A stretch of DNA of 64,000 bases from Gemmatimonadaceae bacterium. GTDB lineage: Bacteria > Gemmatimonadota > Gemmatimonadetes > Gemmatimonadales > Gemmatimonadaceae. The translations under genes and the position numbers were made by a program. The first letter of the stretch is position 1. Each line of letters begins with the position of its first letter. The stretch lies in assembly GCA_019752115.1 (NCBI GenBank), contig JAIEMN010000004.1, positions 1-64,000 on the forward strand, read 5' to 3'. Below are positions 1-8,940 of this stretch, piece by piece. The notes under the pieces were generated by a model. That model was not told the DNA's origin. It worked only from the letters and a program-made list of their open reading frames with translations, and made no database searches.

Positions 1-416
1 CGCCGGGCCGCTCGACGCAGCCGCCATCAACCGAATGGGATCGTGGGATTCCGTGAGGATTCGGGGATAACCGAAACAACATGAGGGATCAAAGAGGATC
101 TCACGGATTTCGCGGATACTGCATGCCGTATCCCATTGATCCCGTTGATCCTTGAAATCCTTCCTGCTGTTTCTGTTATCCCGAGATCCGACGAGCCATC
201 GAACGCGCCGGGCCGCTCGACGCAGCCGCCATCAACCGAATGGGATCGTGGGATTCCGTGAGGATTCGGGGATAACCGAAACCGCATGAGGGATCAAAAA
301 GGATCGCACGGATTTTGCGGATACTGCATGCCGTATCCCATTGATCCCGTTGATCCTCAAAATCCTTTCTGCTGTTTCTGTTATCCCGAGATCCGACGCA
401 CCATCGAACGTGCCGG
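1..416. repeat. Two tandem copies of a 205-bp intergenic repeat
   Basis: The sequence from base 1 repeats from base 206 with a constant 205-bp offset and few differences, and the first bases of a degenerate third copy follow at about 409-416. Each unit is itself a long imperfect palindrome centred on GCATGC (121-126 and 326-331), with outer arms containing GGGATAAC near 63 and GTTATCCC near 175. No credible gene lies in 1-461. The unit may continue upstream of the window. It looks like a dispersed intergenic repeat that duplicated in tandem. Confidence 0.85.
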
Positions 417-461
417 GCGTTTCGGAGTCGCTCGCTTCGACGGGCGAGAAGGTGCCCAGCG

Positions 462-950
462 TCAGGAAGACTCGGGCACCGGCGGCGCGACGCCGCCGAG
501 TGAGGACACGAGCGGCAGCAGCCATGCGTCGAGCGTCTCATGGGTCACCGGCTCTGGTGCCGGCAGGCCGGCCTGGGCGAGCATGTACCATTCCTCGCGC
601 AGCTTGATGGCCTCGACAACGTCGGCCGGCAGCGCGGTATCCGTACGCATCACGCGCAGCATGTGGAGGCGATCGGCGACGCCGCGCGTGTGGCGCGAAG
701 GATCGTGGGCCAGTGCGGCGAGCACGACGATCGCCACCGCATCGGCCGGCGCCGAGGCGGCGAGCGGCGCGAGCGCCTCTCGCAGCGGCGACAGGGCGAC
801 CAGTGCCGTGATGACGTCGACCAGATCGGCGGACACCTCATGCAGCTCGAGCCACCGGAGGGCCCACGCGTGCACGTCCGTCTCGCGACTGAGTCCCACG
901 AGCAGCGACAGCCGATGCACCGCGGCTTCGAAGGCGAGGGCCGTGTTCAT
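462..950 (-). CDS. Hypothetical protein translationally coupled to DinB
   Basis: A 162-residue, Ala/Leu-rich and probably helical soluble protein with no signal peptide or recognisable domain. I do not recognise the family. Its ATG (948-950) overlaps the TGA of the upstream DinB gene in an ATGA arrangement, so the two are probably co-translated. The frame stays open upstream through the DinB gene, but that extension is antisense-like in composition and is not used. Function unknown; a role next to a DinB-type thiol transferase or hydrolase is only suggested by the coupling. Confidence 0.6.
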   Translation of the reverse strand: MNTALAFEAAVHRLSLLVGLSRETDVHAWALRWLELHEVSADLVDVITALVALSPLREALAPLAASAPADAVAIVVLAALAHDPSRHTRGVADRLHMLRVMRTDTALPADVVEAIKLREEWYMLAQAGLPAPEPVTHETLDAWLLPLVSSLGGVAPPVPESS

Positions 951-1477
951 GCGCGCAGCGCCTCGGGGAGGCGCGCGCGCAGCAGGCGAATCTGTCCGCG
1001 ATGATTGAGTTCGTCTTCCATGACGTGATACCACGCCCAGAACGGCGTCGCGGGCCCGCTGAGCCAGGGGAGTGTCAGCGTGGTGGTCAGCCACGCGTCG
1101 GCGCGCTGCGACAGCGCGGCGACGGTGCGGGCGCGCACCGCGGCCATCACCCCGAGCAGGTCGTCGAGCGAGCGCCCTTCCGCCGCCGCCCAGGCGGCCG
1201 GACCGAGCCGGATCAGCGGACCGTGAACGGTCCATTCGTCCATGCTCGGTGGCGTCGTTTCGAGGGTGGCCGTGAGATACGCGTACTCGATGGCCGTGAT
1301 GTGGGCGATGAGCGCGCCGATCGGATTGGCGGTCGCATCGTGCCGGTGCGCCAGCGCGGCGGTCGACAGGCCGGCCACGGCCGCAAGGGTGGACGCGCGG
1401 GTCGCCTCGAGCATGGCGAGGAGGGCGCCGATCTGGGGGGAGGCGCCGGGGGTCGGCTGCAACAGCAAGACAGACAT
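947..1477 (-). CDS. DinB family protein
   Basis: A 176-residue protein of the DinB/YfiT four-helix-bundle superfamily. Members are metal-binding enzymes, often thiol S-transferases for bacillithiol or mycothiol, but the substrate here is unknown. Visible support: an N-terminal helix with DATANPIGALIAHITAIEY carrying the first conserved His, a middle section with TPPSMDEW, and a C-terminal FWAWYHVMEDELNHRGQIR carrying the HxxxxxxH-type metal ligands typical of the family. Length is normal. It overlaps the downstream hypothetical gene by four bases (ATGA). It is the first of four DinB-superfamily proteins in the window. Confidence 0.85.
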   Translation of the reverse strand: MSVLLLQPTPGASPQIGALLAMLEATRASTLAAVAGLSTAALAHRHDATANPIGALIAHITAIEYAYLTATLETTPPSMDEWTVHGPLIRLGPAAWAAAEGRSLDDLLGVMAAVRARTVAALSQRADAWLTTTLTLPWLSGPATPFWAWYHVMEDELNHRGQIRLLRARLPEALRA

Positions 1478-1577
1478 GCGGGTGGGGTTGGGTCTCCAAT
1501 CCTAGCACCGGGCACGCCGCACGGTGCATCGAACTCCCGAATCGGGTAGCTTCCCGGTGACCTCTAGCCCATTCGCC

Positions 1578-2516
1578 ATGCGTGCTCCCGCCCTGCTCTT
1601 CCTCGCCGCCAGCACCCTGCTGACGTCCGCCTGTGCCTCGCTCGGTCGCGGTGCAAGCCAGTCCCTGCAGCCGCAGGCGGCGGTGCGCATCTACGACACC
1701 AAGTCGGCGAAGTTCGTGACCTGGCGGGAGTTCACGCAGGTGGTGACGAGCAAGGACCTCGTGTTCTTCGGGGAGCAGCACGACGACCCCGCGACGCATG
1801 CCTCCGAAGCGGCGGTGCTGGCGGCGATCGGCGAAAAGCGCGACCACGTCGTGCTGTCGATGGAGATGTTCGAGCGCGACGTGCAGCCGCTCGTCGATCA
1901 GTACCTCGCGGGGACCATCTCCGAGCAGAACTTTCTCGCCGGCTCACGACCGTGGGATCGCTACACCACCGACTACCGCCCCATGATCGAACTGGCGCGC
2001 GTGCACGGTTGGCCCGTCGTGGCGGCGAACGTGCCGCGGCGACTGGCCAGTGCCGTGAGCCGCCGTGGCCTGGCGCTGCTCGATACGCTCAATGCTGCCG
2101 ACAAGCGCTTCATGGCGCGTGAGCACCTGTGCCCCAAGGACGCGTATTACGAGAAGTTCGCCGAGACGATGAAGGGGCACGGTGCCGGCGGCGGCCCGCC
2201 GACGGCCAGCGACGCGGCGATGATGGCCTCGATGACGGACAAGTTCTACGAGGCGCAGTGCGTGAAGGATGAAGCGATGGGCGAAGCCATCGCCGACGCG
2301 TGGAAGAAGGCGCCGAAGGGCGCGATCGTCTTTCAGGTCGACGGGGCATTCCACAGCGACTACGGACTGGGCACCGCCGCTCGGGCGCGACGCCGGGCGC
2401 CCGAGGCGAGCAGCGTGGTGATCACCGCGGTGCCGGTGGAGAACCTCGCCAAGGCGAAGGCCGGCGAGGACGCGAAGAAGGCGGACTATCTGCTCTTTAC
2501 GCGCGCGCCCAAATAG
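1578..2516 (+). CDS. ChaN-like haem-binding lipoprotein
   Basis: A 312-residue exported lipoprotein of the ChaN/Tiki-like family (haem-binding uptake, DUF399). I chose the ATG at 1578 because it starts a short basic n-region, a hydrophobic stretch and a lipobox LLTSAC; an upstream in-frame ATG at 1524 would bury the signal peptide. Family hallmarks are VFFGEQHDDPATHASE, with the conserved GE.H motif, then MEMFERDVQP, and RPWDRYTTDYRPMIELAR followed by VVAANVPR. ChaN proteins bind haem or act as TIKI-type metalloproteases; which applies here cannot be told from sequence. It diverges from the DinB gene across about 100 bp. Confidence 0.85.
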   Translation: MRAPALLFLAASTLLTSACASLGRGASQSLQPQAAVRIYDTKSAKFVTWREFTQVVTSKDLVFFGEQHDDPATHASEAAVLAAIGEKRDHVVLSMEMFERDVQPLVDQYLAGTISEQNFLAGSRPWDRYTTDYRPMIELARVHGWPVVAANVPRRLASAVSRRGLALLDTLNAADKRFMAREHLCPKDAYYEKFAETMKGHGAGGGPPTASDAAMMASMTDKFYEAQCVKDEAMGEAIADAWKKAPKGAIVFQVDGAFHSDYGLGTAARARRRAPEASSVVITAVPVENLAKAKAGEDAKKADYLLFTRAPK

Positions 2517-2522
2517 GGCGCG

Positions 2523-3104
2523 TCACCCGTCCGTGGTGTCGGCGGCGTCGCCGTCGCCCGTGCGGTCGCCCGTGCCGTCGGCGTAACCGCGCTCGAGCAG
2601 GAACGCCCGCACCTTCTCCGGATTGCGCTCCACTTCGAGGGAACCCGGGCGCAATCCGGTGCGAATGAGAATGCCGCGCCCGGCGCCGCTCGCGACCACA
2701 AAGGCGTCGGTGGTGATGCACACCACCTCGGCCGTTTCCGACAGCTGCTGCGGGTGTCCGGAGAAGTGCATCGCCGCGCCCTGCTGCACCCCGGCGGCGT
2801 TCATGCCGCCGTGCGGTTCACTCCAGGTGACGCCGGTGAAGAGCACAACGTCGTTGCCGCCGTCGATGAAATCTTCCACGGGCACGCCCAGCAGCCCGGG
2901 ATTGTCGGCCACGTCGGCGCGCACGCGATAGGCGTCGAAGAGCCCTTCGACATCGGCCGTGTCGATCCCGATGCGCACGGCCTGCCCGTCGCGCAGCACG
3001 ACGGTGAGTTCATGCTCGGCGGTGATCAGTCCGCGCCACGCGCCGCGCAGCTTGCGGAGCGCCTCGATAGTGTCGGCCGTGGCCTGAAAACGATATTCGC
3101 GCAT
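2523..3104 (-). CDS. Hypothetical cytoplasmic protein
   Basis: A 193-residue protein with no signal peptide or membrane segment. It starts MREYRFQATAD and has a mixed alpha/beta look with a middle block FIDGGNDVVLFTGVTWSEPHGG. The C-terminus is a low-complexity Gly/Asp/Thr tail. I do not recognise the family. It is convergent with the ChaN-like gene, with stops only six bases apart, and precedes the small lipoprotein gene on the same strand. It could be a modified-base or ligand-binding domain, but nothing specific can be claimed. Confidence 0.55.
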   Translation of the reverse strand: MREYRFQATADTIEALRKLRGAWRGLITAEHELTVVLRDGQAVRIGIDTADVEGLFDAYRVRADVADNPGLLGVPVEDFIDGGNDVVLFTGVTWSEPHGGMNAAGVQQGAAMHFSGHPQQLSETAEVVCITTDAFVVASGAGRGILIRTGLRPGSLEVERNPEKVRAFLLERGYADGTGDRTGDGDAADTTDG

Positions 3105-3155
3105 CCCGGCAATTTATCCCGCGGCGCCAGTCGGGCGCGCGGGCCCGTGGCGCTC

Positions 3156-3713
3156 CTACTGGGCGCGTCGCAGCTGGTACTGGTGCCGGAACGCCATGGT
3201 CTGCCCATTGATCGCCGTCTCCTTGAGCAGGTGCACCGCCCCCGCCGACACCACGAACGTCTCGCGGATGCGCGCCGGCTGATCGTCGTCGCGGCCGTCG
3301 GTCTCGAGCACCAGCCGCACGGGTTCACCGTTGCCCCCGCCGGTGCGCCCCTGCACCACGAACCGCTGCAGCGTGCTGTCCTTCACGCCACCCCACCGCG
3401 CCTGCTGCATGGCCCGATCGAAGTGCAGGTGATCCACGCTGCGCACCGTCTTGCCCGGCCCGTCGTCGTACGTGTAGCGGAGCTCGAGACCGTCTTCGTC
3501 GGGCGCCGGCACGATCTGCAGCTGCGTCGGCAGCGTGACGCGGCGGGTGGAGTCCTGATAGTCCTTGTATTCGAGCGTCCCGTGCCATGTCCCGATCAGA
3601 CTGGCATAGAGCTGATCGCGCGGCTGAGCCTGCGTGAGTCGCGACGTGCGCACGCAGGCCGCGAACAGCGCAGCGATCGCCAAGGCGACCAGTGGCAAAC
3701 GGAGACGTGACAC
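3156..3713 (-). CDS. Hypothetical lipoprotein with a lipocalin-like composition
   Basis: A 185-residue putative lipoprotein. I prefer the GTG at 3711-3713 because it gives a compact signal peptide (VSRLRLPLVALAIAALFAAC) with lipobox LFAAC; the frame is open further upstream to an ATG at 3813-3815. The mature part contains LIGTWHGTLEYKDYQD and many alternating beta-strand-like segments ending MAFRHQYQLRR, resembling small beta-barrel envelope proteins. The family is not identified. It lies downstream of the sortilin-like gene on the same strand, separated by a hairpin, so it is probably transcribed independently. Confidence 0.6.
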   Translation of the reverse strand: MSRLRLPLVALAIAALFAACVRTSRLTQAQPRDQLYASLIGTWHGTLEYKDYQDSTRRVTLPTQLQIVPAPDEDGLELRYTYDDGPGKTVRSVDHLHFDRAMQQARWGGVKDSTLQRFVVQGRTGGGNGEPVRLVLETDGRDDDQPARIRETFVVSAGAVHLLKETAINGQTMAFRHQYQLRRAQ

Positions 3714-3815
3714 GAGGCAGGGACGTAAGGGCACACATCGACGCGCACTCGCGCGGCACAGGAGATAAGACGCAACGACCGGGCAAAGGGTTGCAAGGCG
3801 CAAGCCGGTAGGCAA

Positions 3816-3848
3816 ACGGCGGCGTGTCTCTCGGAGACACGCCGCCGT
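3816..3848 (-). terminator. Hairpin terminator after the sortilin-like gene
   Basis: A perfect 15-bp inverted repeat with a 3-base loop (arms begin ACGGCGGCGTGTCTC). It starts about 40 bases past the stop of the minus-strand gene at 3891. There is only a short GTTT-like tail on the minus strand, so termination strength is uncertain; the very stable stem could also stop plus-strand transcription. Confidence 0.7.
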
Positions 3849-3890
3849 CTGGACTGCCCGCGGCGATCGGAATCGCTGCGCGCCTATCGC

Positions 3891-6800
3891 TTACTTGTTG
3901 CGGAGCCCGTCTTCATCGAAGAAGCCAAACGGGCTCGCGCCACCGACCGCGCCGGTGTTCTCGACGCGGAGCTTCACCTTCTGCGTAGTCGGGCCAATCT
4001 GGAGGACGACGCCATAGTCGCCGGTGGTGGCGGTCCCACCGCCACCGGCGCCGCCGAATCCGCCACCGCCGCCGCCACGACCACCCTGCGCCGGCATCGG
4101 CAGGCCGATCAGCGCGAAGATCTTCTGCACTGCCGGATTCGATCCGGCGTTCGCGAGCTGCTCCGCCTGCGCCTGCGCCTCACCAGCGGCGGCGGCCGCA
4201 CCGCGACCCGCCGCGGCAGCCCCTTCCGCCGGACGCGCGCAGAACGGTTCCCACTGCGTCAGCGGACGCTCGCAGGCGCCGCCGGCGCCGCGACCGCCAC
4301 CGCCGCCACCGCGACCGGCAAAGCCCCCGCCGAAGTTCGGCGGATTCACCAGGCGCTTCGCGAGCGCGATCGCCGTGCTGTCGTACTTCGCCTTCGTGAG
4401 CGAATCGAACACCGCCGGTGCGCGCACCGCCCGCAGGATGCTGTCGCGCTTCTCACTGGGCGAGAGCGCCGCGCGCGGCGCCGGACGACCGACGAGCGCA
4501 TAGCCCCAATTCACCGTGTGCAGGCCGGCCGTGGCCGGCCCGTTGATGGTGCTCACCGTGTCACCACCCGCATCGACGATGCTGATCCGGGCCGTCGTGC
4601 CCGGCGTCGTCACGCGATACGAAATGCTCGCGCCATAGGGCGGGTTCTGCGTGGTGAAGAAGTTCTGCGCGTTGCCGTTGCCGCTGGCGCCGCGGAGCGG
4701 CTCCTCACCCCACTGGAAGCCGGTCTTCGGCTCGAAGAGATGCACGGGCTTGGCCGCCACCGTCTTCGTGAGCTGCTGGAGCGGCGCGACATCCACGATC
4801 CAGATGCCACGGCCGTGCGTCGAGGCGATGAGCTCGCGATCGCGCGGATGGATCTGGAGATCGTAGACCGGCACGCTCGGCAGATTCGCCGCGAACTTGG
4901 TCCACGTCGCGCCCCGATCCACCGAGGCGTAGACGCTGATCGACGTCCCGACGTAGAGCACGTCACGGTTCGTCGGATCCTCGCGGACGACGTGCAGGAA
5001 GTCGCCCGGCCCACCCGTGGGCAGGTTGTTCACCAGGCTCGAGAACGTCTTGCCACCGTCCTTCGACACGAACAGGTACGGCTTGAAGTCACCCCAGCGA
5101 TGGTTGTCGAAGGCCACGTACACCACGTTGGTGTCGAACTTCGACGCCTCGATGCGCGTGACGTACACTTCGCCGCCGTTCGGCAGACCGGCGATGTTCT
5201 TGCCGATGTTCTCCCACGTGGCGCCGTCATTGCTCGACTTCCAGACGTTGCCGTCGTCGGTGCCGGCGTACAGCAGGCCGGGCTTGGCCGGGCTCTCTTC
5301 GAGCGCCACCACGGTGCCGTACGTCTCGGCGCCGGTGGCGTCGAGCGTGATGCCACCGGTAAGGCGCAACGACGTGTCGAGCTTGGCCGTGAGCTGCTTG
5401 GACAGGTCGGGCGAAATCAGCTGGAGCTCTTCGCCGCGCTTGCTCGACTTGAGCACGCGATTGCCGCCGAAGTAGATCACCGCCGGATTGTGCGGCGAGA
5501 TGAAGAACGGCGAGTTCCAGTTGAAGCGCAGCGACAGCGCCACCGAGTCCGCCTGCTGCTGCTTGCGCAATGCCGCGATCGCGGCCGTCTGCGCCTTGGT
5601 GGCGGGCACGAGCGGATCACCGCGCACGATGGCAATGGAGTCTTCCCACTGGCGGTACTTGGCCTGCCAGCTGGGCTTCTGGAAGCCCATCCGCTCACCC
5701 GTCTTGAGGTTGAGCCGCGACACGTTGCCGCCCTGCGACTCGCCGTACACGATGTTCGGATCGGTCGGATCCATGGCCGCGTAGAAGCCGTCGCCGCCGG
5801 CGATCGTGAACCAGTAGCCGAGGCTCGTCTGCGGCGTGCGGCGCTTGCTCGGGCCGCACCACGTGCCGTTGTCCTGCGCGCCGGCGCACACGTTGTACGG
5901 CACGCTCATGTCGTACGCGACTTCGTAGAACTGCGCGACCGGGATGTTCTGCGGCTGAATGAAGTTGCCGCCCTTATCGAACGTGATGGCGATGCCACCG
6001 TCATTCGCCACTGCCCAGCGGTCAGTATCGTTCGGATCGATCCAGATGCCGTGCGTGTCGATGTGCACGCCGTTCGCGGCAACCCGGTTCGTCTTGCCGC
6101 CGTCTTCGGAGAACTGCAGGTCCGTGCTCGAGAAGTACACCCGGTCCGGGTTCTTCGGATCACTGCGCACCTGCGAGTAGTAGAACGGGCGGACGTTGTA
6201 GTTGTTCATCTGCTGCCACGTCGTGCCGCCATCGGTGCTCTTGTAGAGCCCGTTCTTCTTGGGGCTGCGCTCGCCGACGATCGGGCCGGTGGTCTTCTCC
6301 GACGCCTCGATCATCATGTACATGACGTTCGGGTTGGCGAGATTGATGTTGAGGCTCATGCGCCCCTTGAGCCCCTCGGGGAAGCCGTTCCCCTTCACCT
6401 CGGCCCACGTCGTGCCGCCGTCGGTGCTCTTCCAGAGCGCCGAGCCCGGGCCACCGCTCCACAGCGAGTACGGGGTGCGGAAGCGCTCCCAGCTCGTGGC
6501 GAACACGATGTTCGGATCCTTCGGATTGATCGCGACGTCCACGAAGCCCGCCTTGTCGCTGACGAACTTGACCAGCTGCCACGTCGCGCCGCCATCGGTC
6601 GTGCGATAGAGGCCACGCTCCGGATTCGAACGCCACGCGGCGCCCAGCGCCGCCACGAAGACGATGTTCGGGTTGGTGGGATGCACCGCGATGCGACCGA
6701 TGTGCTCGGTCTTTTCGAGACCCATCGGCTTCCAGGTGATCCCGCCGTCGGTGCTCTTGAAGATCCCGCCACCCGGTTCAATCGAGTTGCGGGAGTTCGG

Positions 6801-7151
6801 CTCACCCGTGCCGGCCCATACCTGATTCGTGTCGCTCGGCGCGATGGCGAGCATGCCCATCGAGATCACGCGCTTGTCGTCGAAGACGGGGCGCCAGGTA
6901 ATGCCGTTGTTGGTGGTCTTCCAGATGCCGCCACCCGCCGCCGCGGCGAAGAGCGTCTTGGAGGGGCTGGGGATGCCGACGATGTCGGACATGCGCCCCA
7001 TAAAGTTCGCGGGGCCGACGGTGCGCCACCGGAGGCCGGCGACGAACGCCGAGTCGATCGACTGCGCGAGGGCGCTGCCGGCGACCAGCGCCGAACCGGC
7101 CACCAGGGCACCGGCGTGGGCCAGACGAACGGCGAGACGGAAACGGGTCAT
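3891..7151 (-). CDS. Secreted sortilin/BNR-repeat beta-propeller protein
   Basis: A 1,086-residue exported protein of the VPS10/sortilin-like, BNR-repeat (sialidase-like) beta-propeller group often annotated as glycosyl hydrolase. The ATG at 7149-7151 begins MTRFRLAV, followed by a hydrophobic segment ending ALAQ, a likely signal peptidase I site. Many Asp-box-like repeats are visible (GGIWKTTNNGITWRPVF, GIFKSTDGGITWKPMG, LWKSTDGGTTWAEVKG, LYKSTDGGTTWQQM), about 10-12 blades over roughly residues 35-760. The C-terminal third has a beta-sandwich-like segment and Gly-rich tracts around residues 940-965 and 1035-1060 containing a Cys pair. Catalytic activity is not demonstrated by the repeats. 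A paralogue lies at 28811-31807. Confidence 0.85.
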   Translation of the reverse strand: MTRFRLAVRLAHAGALVAGSALVAGSALAQSIDSAFVAGLRWRTVGPANFMGRMSDIVGIPSPSKTLFAAAAGGGIWKTTNNGITWRPVFDDKRVISMGMLAIAPSDTNQVWAGTGEPNSRNSIEPGGGIFKSTDGGITWKPMGLEKTEHIGRIAVHPTNPNIVFVAALGAAWRSNPERGLYRTTDGGATWQLVKFVSDKAGFVDVAINPKDPNIVFATSWERFRTPYSLWSGGPGSALWKSTDGGTTWAEVKGNGFPEGLKGRMSLNINLANPNVMYMMIEASEKTTGPIVGERSPKKNGLYKSTDGGTTWQQMNNYNVRPFYYSQVRSDPKNPDRVYFSSTDLQFSEDGGKTNRVAANGVHIDTHGIWIDPNDTDRWAVANDGGIAITFDKGGNFIQPQNIPVAQFYEVAYDMSVPYNVCAGAQDNGTWCGPSKRRTPQTSLGYWFTIAGGDGFYAAMDPTDPNIVYGESQGGNVSRLNLKTGERMGFQKPSWQAKYRQWEDSIAIVRGDPLVPATKAQTAAIAALRKQQQADSVALSLRFNWNSPFFISPHNPAVIYFGGNRVLKSSKRGEELQLISPDLSKQLTAKLDTSLRLTGGITLDATGAETYGTVVALEESPAKPGLLYAGTDDGNVWKSSNDGATWENIGKNIAGLPNGGEVYVTRIEASKFDTNVVYVAFDNHRWGDFKPYLFVSKDGGKTFSSLVNNLPTGGPGDFLHVVREDPTNRDVLYVGTSISVYASVDRGATWTKFAANLPSVPVYDLQIHPRDRELIASTHGRGIWIVDVAPLQQLTKTVAAKPVHLFEPKTGFQWGEEPLRGASGNGNAQNFFTTQNPPYGASISYRVTTPGTTARISIVDAGGDTVSTINGPATAGLHTVNWGYALVGRPAPRAALSPSEKRDSILRAVRAPAVFDSLTKAKYDSTAIALAKRLVNPPNFGGGFAGRGGGGGGRGAGGACERPLTQWEPFCARPAEGAAAAGRGAAAAAGEAQAQAEQLANAGSNPAVQKIFALIGLPMPAQGGRGGGGGGFGGAGGGGTATTGDYGVVLQIGPTTQKVKLRVENTGAVGGASPFGFFDEDGLRNK

Positions 7152-7223
7152 AGAGTGCGGAGGGTTTGGAGTGGGTACAAACACCACCTACCAAACGTGC
7201 ACCCGGCCCCACACGTTTAGCGA

Positions 7224-8276
7224 ATGATTCCAGCCATCGGCATAGCCGCGCGCGACGCGGCCGGACCGCTCTCTCCGTGGACGTTTGAACGCCGCGATGT
7301 CGGCCCGCGCGACGTCCAGATCGAGATCCTGTATTGTGGCATCTGCCACTCCGACCTCCACACCGTGCGAGGTGAGTGGGGGCCGGTGCAGTACCCGCTC
7401 GTCCCCGGCCACGAGATCGTGGGCCGCGTGGTCACCGTTGGCGGCGACGTCCACCGCTTCAAGGCCGGCGATCTGGTCGGTGTTGGCTGTATGGTCGACA
7501 GCTGTCGCGAATGTGACTCGTGCCGCGCTGGTGTCGAGCAGTACTGCAGCAACGGCATGACCGGCACCTACGACAGCCCGGACAAGGTCTCGGGCGGGCG
7601 CACGCAGGGCGGCTACTCCACGACCATCGTGGTCACCGACGACTTCGTACTGCGCGTGCCCGAGACGCTCGACACCGCGGCCGTGGCCCCGCTGCTTTGC
7701 GCCGGTATCACCACCTGGTCGCCGCTCCGCCATTGGAAGGTCGGCCCGGGCTCCCGCGTCGGCATCGTCGGTCTTGGCGGGCTCGGCCATATGGGCGTCA
7801 AGCTCGCGGTCGCGCTCGGCGCCCACGTCACCGTCTTCACGACCTCCGAGGGCAAGGTCGAAGACGCCAAGCGCCTGGGCGCCCACGCCGTCGTGATCTC
7901 CAAGGACAAGGCCCAGATGAAGGCGGTCCGCAACTCGCTCGATCTGATCCTGGATACCGTCAGCGCCCCGCATGACATCGAAGCGGAAATGTCGCTATTG
8001 CGGCTTGATGGTGTTCTGTGTCTGCTTGGCGGATCGCCCGAACCTCACCCGTCGCCGGCCCCCTTCACGTTCATCCTGAAGCGTCGCTCCCTCGCCGGAT
8101 CGCTGATCGGCGGCATCAAGGAGACGCAGGAAATGCTCGATTTCTGCGGCGAGCACGGCATCACCTCGGACATCGAACTCATCACCGCCGCCGACGTGAA
8201 CACCGCCTACGAGCGGATGCTCAAGGCGGACGTGAAGTACCGCTTCGTCATCGATCTGAAGACCCTCTCGGCCTGA
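7224..8276 (+). CDS. Zinc-dependent NAD(P)-dependent alcohol dehydrogenase
   Basis: A 350-residue medium-chain dehydrogenase/reductase of the cinnamyl-alcohol/YahK-Ahr type, expected to interconvert aldehydes and alcohols with NADPH. Catalytic zinc ligands sit in CGICHSDLHTVRG and GHEIVGRV. The structural-zinc Cys cluster is visible in SCRECDSCRAGVEQYC, and the nucleotide-binding motif is GLGGLGHMGVKLA. Length and domain order are standard. The start at 7224 is close to the divergent sortilin-like gene (73 bp between starts), so both promoters share a small region. A probable terminator follows at 8341-8384. Confidence 0.92.
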   Translation: MIPAIGIAARDAAGPLSPWTFERRDVGPRDVQIEILYCGICHSDLHTVRGEWGPVQYPLVPGHEIVGRVVTVGGDVHRFKAGDLVGVGCMVDSCRECDSCRAGVEQYCSNGMTGTYDSPDKVSGGRTQGGYSTTIVVTDDFVLRVPETLDTAAVAPLLCAGITTWSPLRHWKVGPGSRVGIVGLGGLGHMGVKLAVALGAHVTVFTTSEGKVEDAKRLGAHAVVISKDKAQMKAVRNSLDLILDTVSAPHDIEAEMSLLRLDGVLCLLGGSPEPHPSPAPFTFILKRRSLAGSLIGGIKETQEMLDFCGEHGITSDIELITAADVNTAYERMLKADVKYRFVIDLKTLSA

Positions 8277-8306
8277 GCCGGCAGGCGTAGCCGTCGGCTC
8301 GTACGC

Positions 8307-8324
8307 CGATCACAAAACTGATCG
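8307..8324. promoter_or_regulatory. 18-bp dyad CGATCA-N6-TGATCG upstream of the GAF gene
   Basis: A perfect 6+6 inverted repeat with a 6-base AT-rich spacer, about 77 bases before the GAF gene start and 31 bases after the alcohol dehydrogenase stop. The half-site spacing is compatible with a dimeric helix-turn-helix repressor site. No cognate regulator is identified, and chance occurrence is possible. Confidence 0.3.
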
Positions 8325-8340
8325 CCACGTCGTGTGACTG

Positions 8341-8384
8341 ACGGGGCAGCCATTCGTCCCTCGGATGTTGGCTGTCCCGTTTCT
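8341..8384 (+). terminator. Probable hairpin terminator after the alcohol dehydrogenase gene
   Basis: The arms ACGGGGCAGCCA and TGGCTGTCCCGT can pair with one mismatch around a short apex and are followed by TTTCT. The position, 65 bases after the stop and just before the GAF gene, fits an intrinsic terminator; a small structured RNA leader is the alternative. Confidence 0.5.
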
Positions 8385-8400
8385 CCATTGACCCCGCATC

Positions 8401-8940
8401 ATGTCCGGAACTCCCCCGCTCTCCGACGCGCAGGTCCGCGCCGTGCTGGAGCAGCGTGAACGATTGCAGGAGATCGCCGATCTCCGCCTGACCGCGCCGG
8501 ACATTCAGGCGCTGCTGCAGGCCTCCTGCGAGCAGGCCGCGCAGGAGTTCCAGCTCCCGATCGGCCTCGTCTCGATCGTGCTCGACGAAGCGCAGTACTT
8601 CGCCGCGCGCGTCGGTATCCCGGACTGGATCGAACAGGCCGAGGGGACGCCGAGCGAGTGGAGCTTCTGTCGCTACGCCGTGGCATCCCAGGAGCCGCTG
8701 ATCGTGGACAACGCCGCGCAGGATGAGCGGCTCAAGGACAATCCGCTGGTCACCGTGGACGGCCTGCGCTGCTATGCCGGCGTGCCGCTCATCAGTTCAC
8801 GCGGGCATGCGCTGGGATCATTCTGTGTCGCGGGCGTCGAAGCTCGCACATTCTCCGACGCGGAACTCGCGCGACTGCACGAGCTGGCGTCGGAGGTGAT
8901 GCGGCAGATTGAAGCCCGCCGCGTTCGTGGGCCGGCCTGA
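8401..8940 (+). CDS. GAF domain protein
   Basis: A 179-residue, essentially single-domain GAF sensor. A short helical N-terminus (about residues 1-45) precedes the GAF fold (about 50-170). Conserved features include SIVLDEAQYFAARVGIP, SEWSFCRYAV, PLIVDNAAQDERLKDNPLV, RCYAGVPLISSRGHALGSFCV and FSDAELARLHELA. The FCRYAV and DNPLV blocks are typical of GAF domains fused to two-component proteins. Its TGA overlaps the ATG of the next gene (TGATG), and the KdpE/KdpD-like pair lies just downstream, so it may act as a separate input module for that system. The ligand is unknown. Confidence 0.85.
   Translation: MSGTPPLSDAQVRAVLEQRERLQEIADLRLTAPDIQALLQASCEQAAQEFQLPIGLVSIVLDEAQYFAARVGIPDWIEQAEGTPSEWSFCRYAVASQEPLIVDNAAQDERLKDNPLVTVDGLRCYAGVPLISSRGHALGSFCVAGVEARTFSDAELARLHELASEVMRQIEARRVRGPA

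Noticed and set aside
1-416. CRISPR array
   Set aside because: The repeat unit is 205 bp with no short direct repeats and unique spacers, and no cas genes are nearby.
27-541. Open frames across the 205-bp tandem repeat
   Set aside because: They repeat with the DNA, lack start signals and show no protein-like conservation.
4518-7220. A 900-codon plus-strand open frame antisense to the sortilin-like gene, and similar ones at 29048-31765, 44888-47287 and 17166-18851 (minus)
   Set aside because: They have Arg/His/Val-rich translations without domains and mirror well-supported genes on the other strand, as expected in GC-rich DNA.
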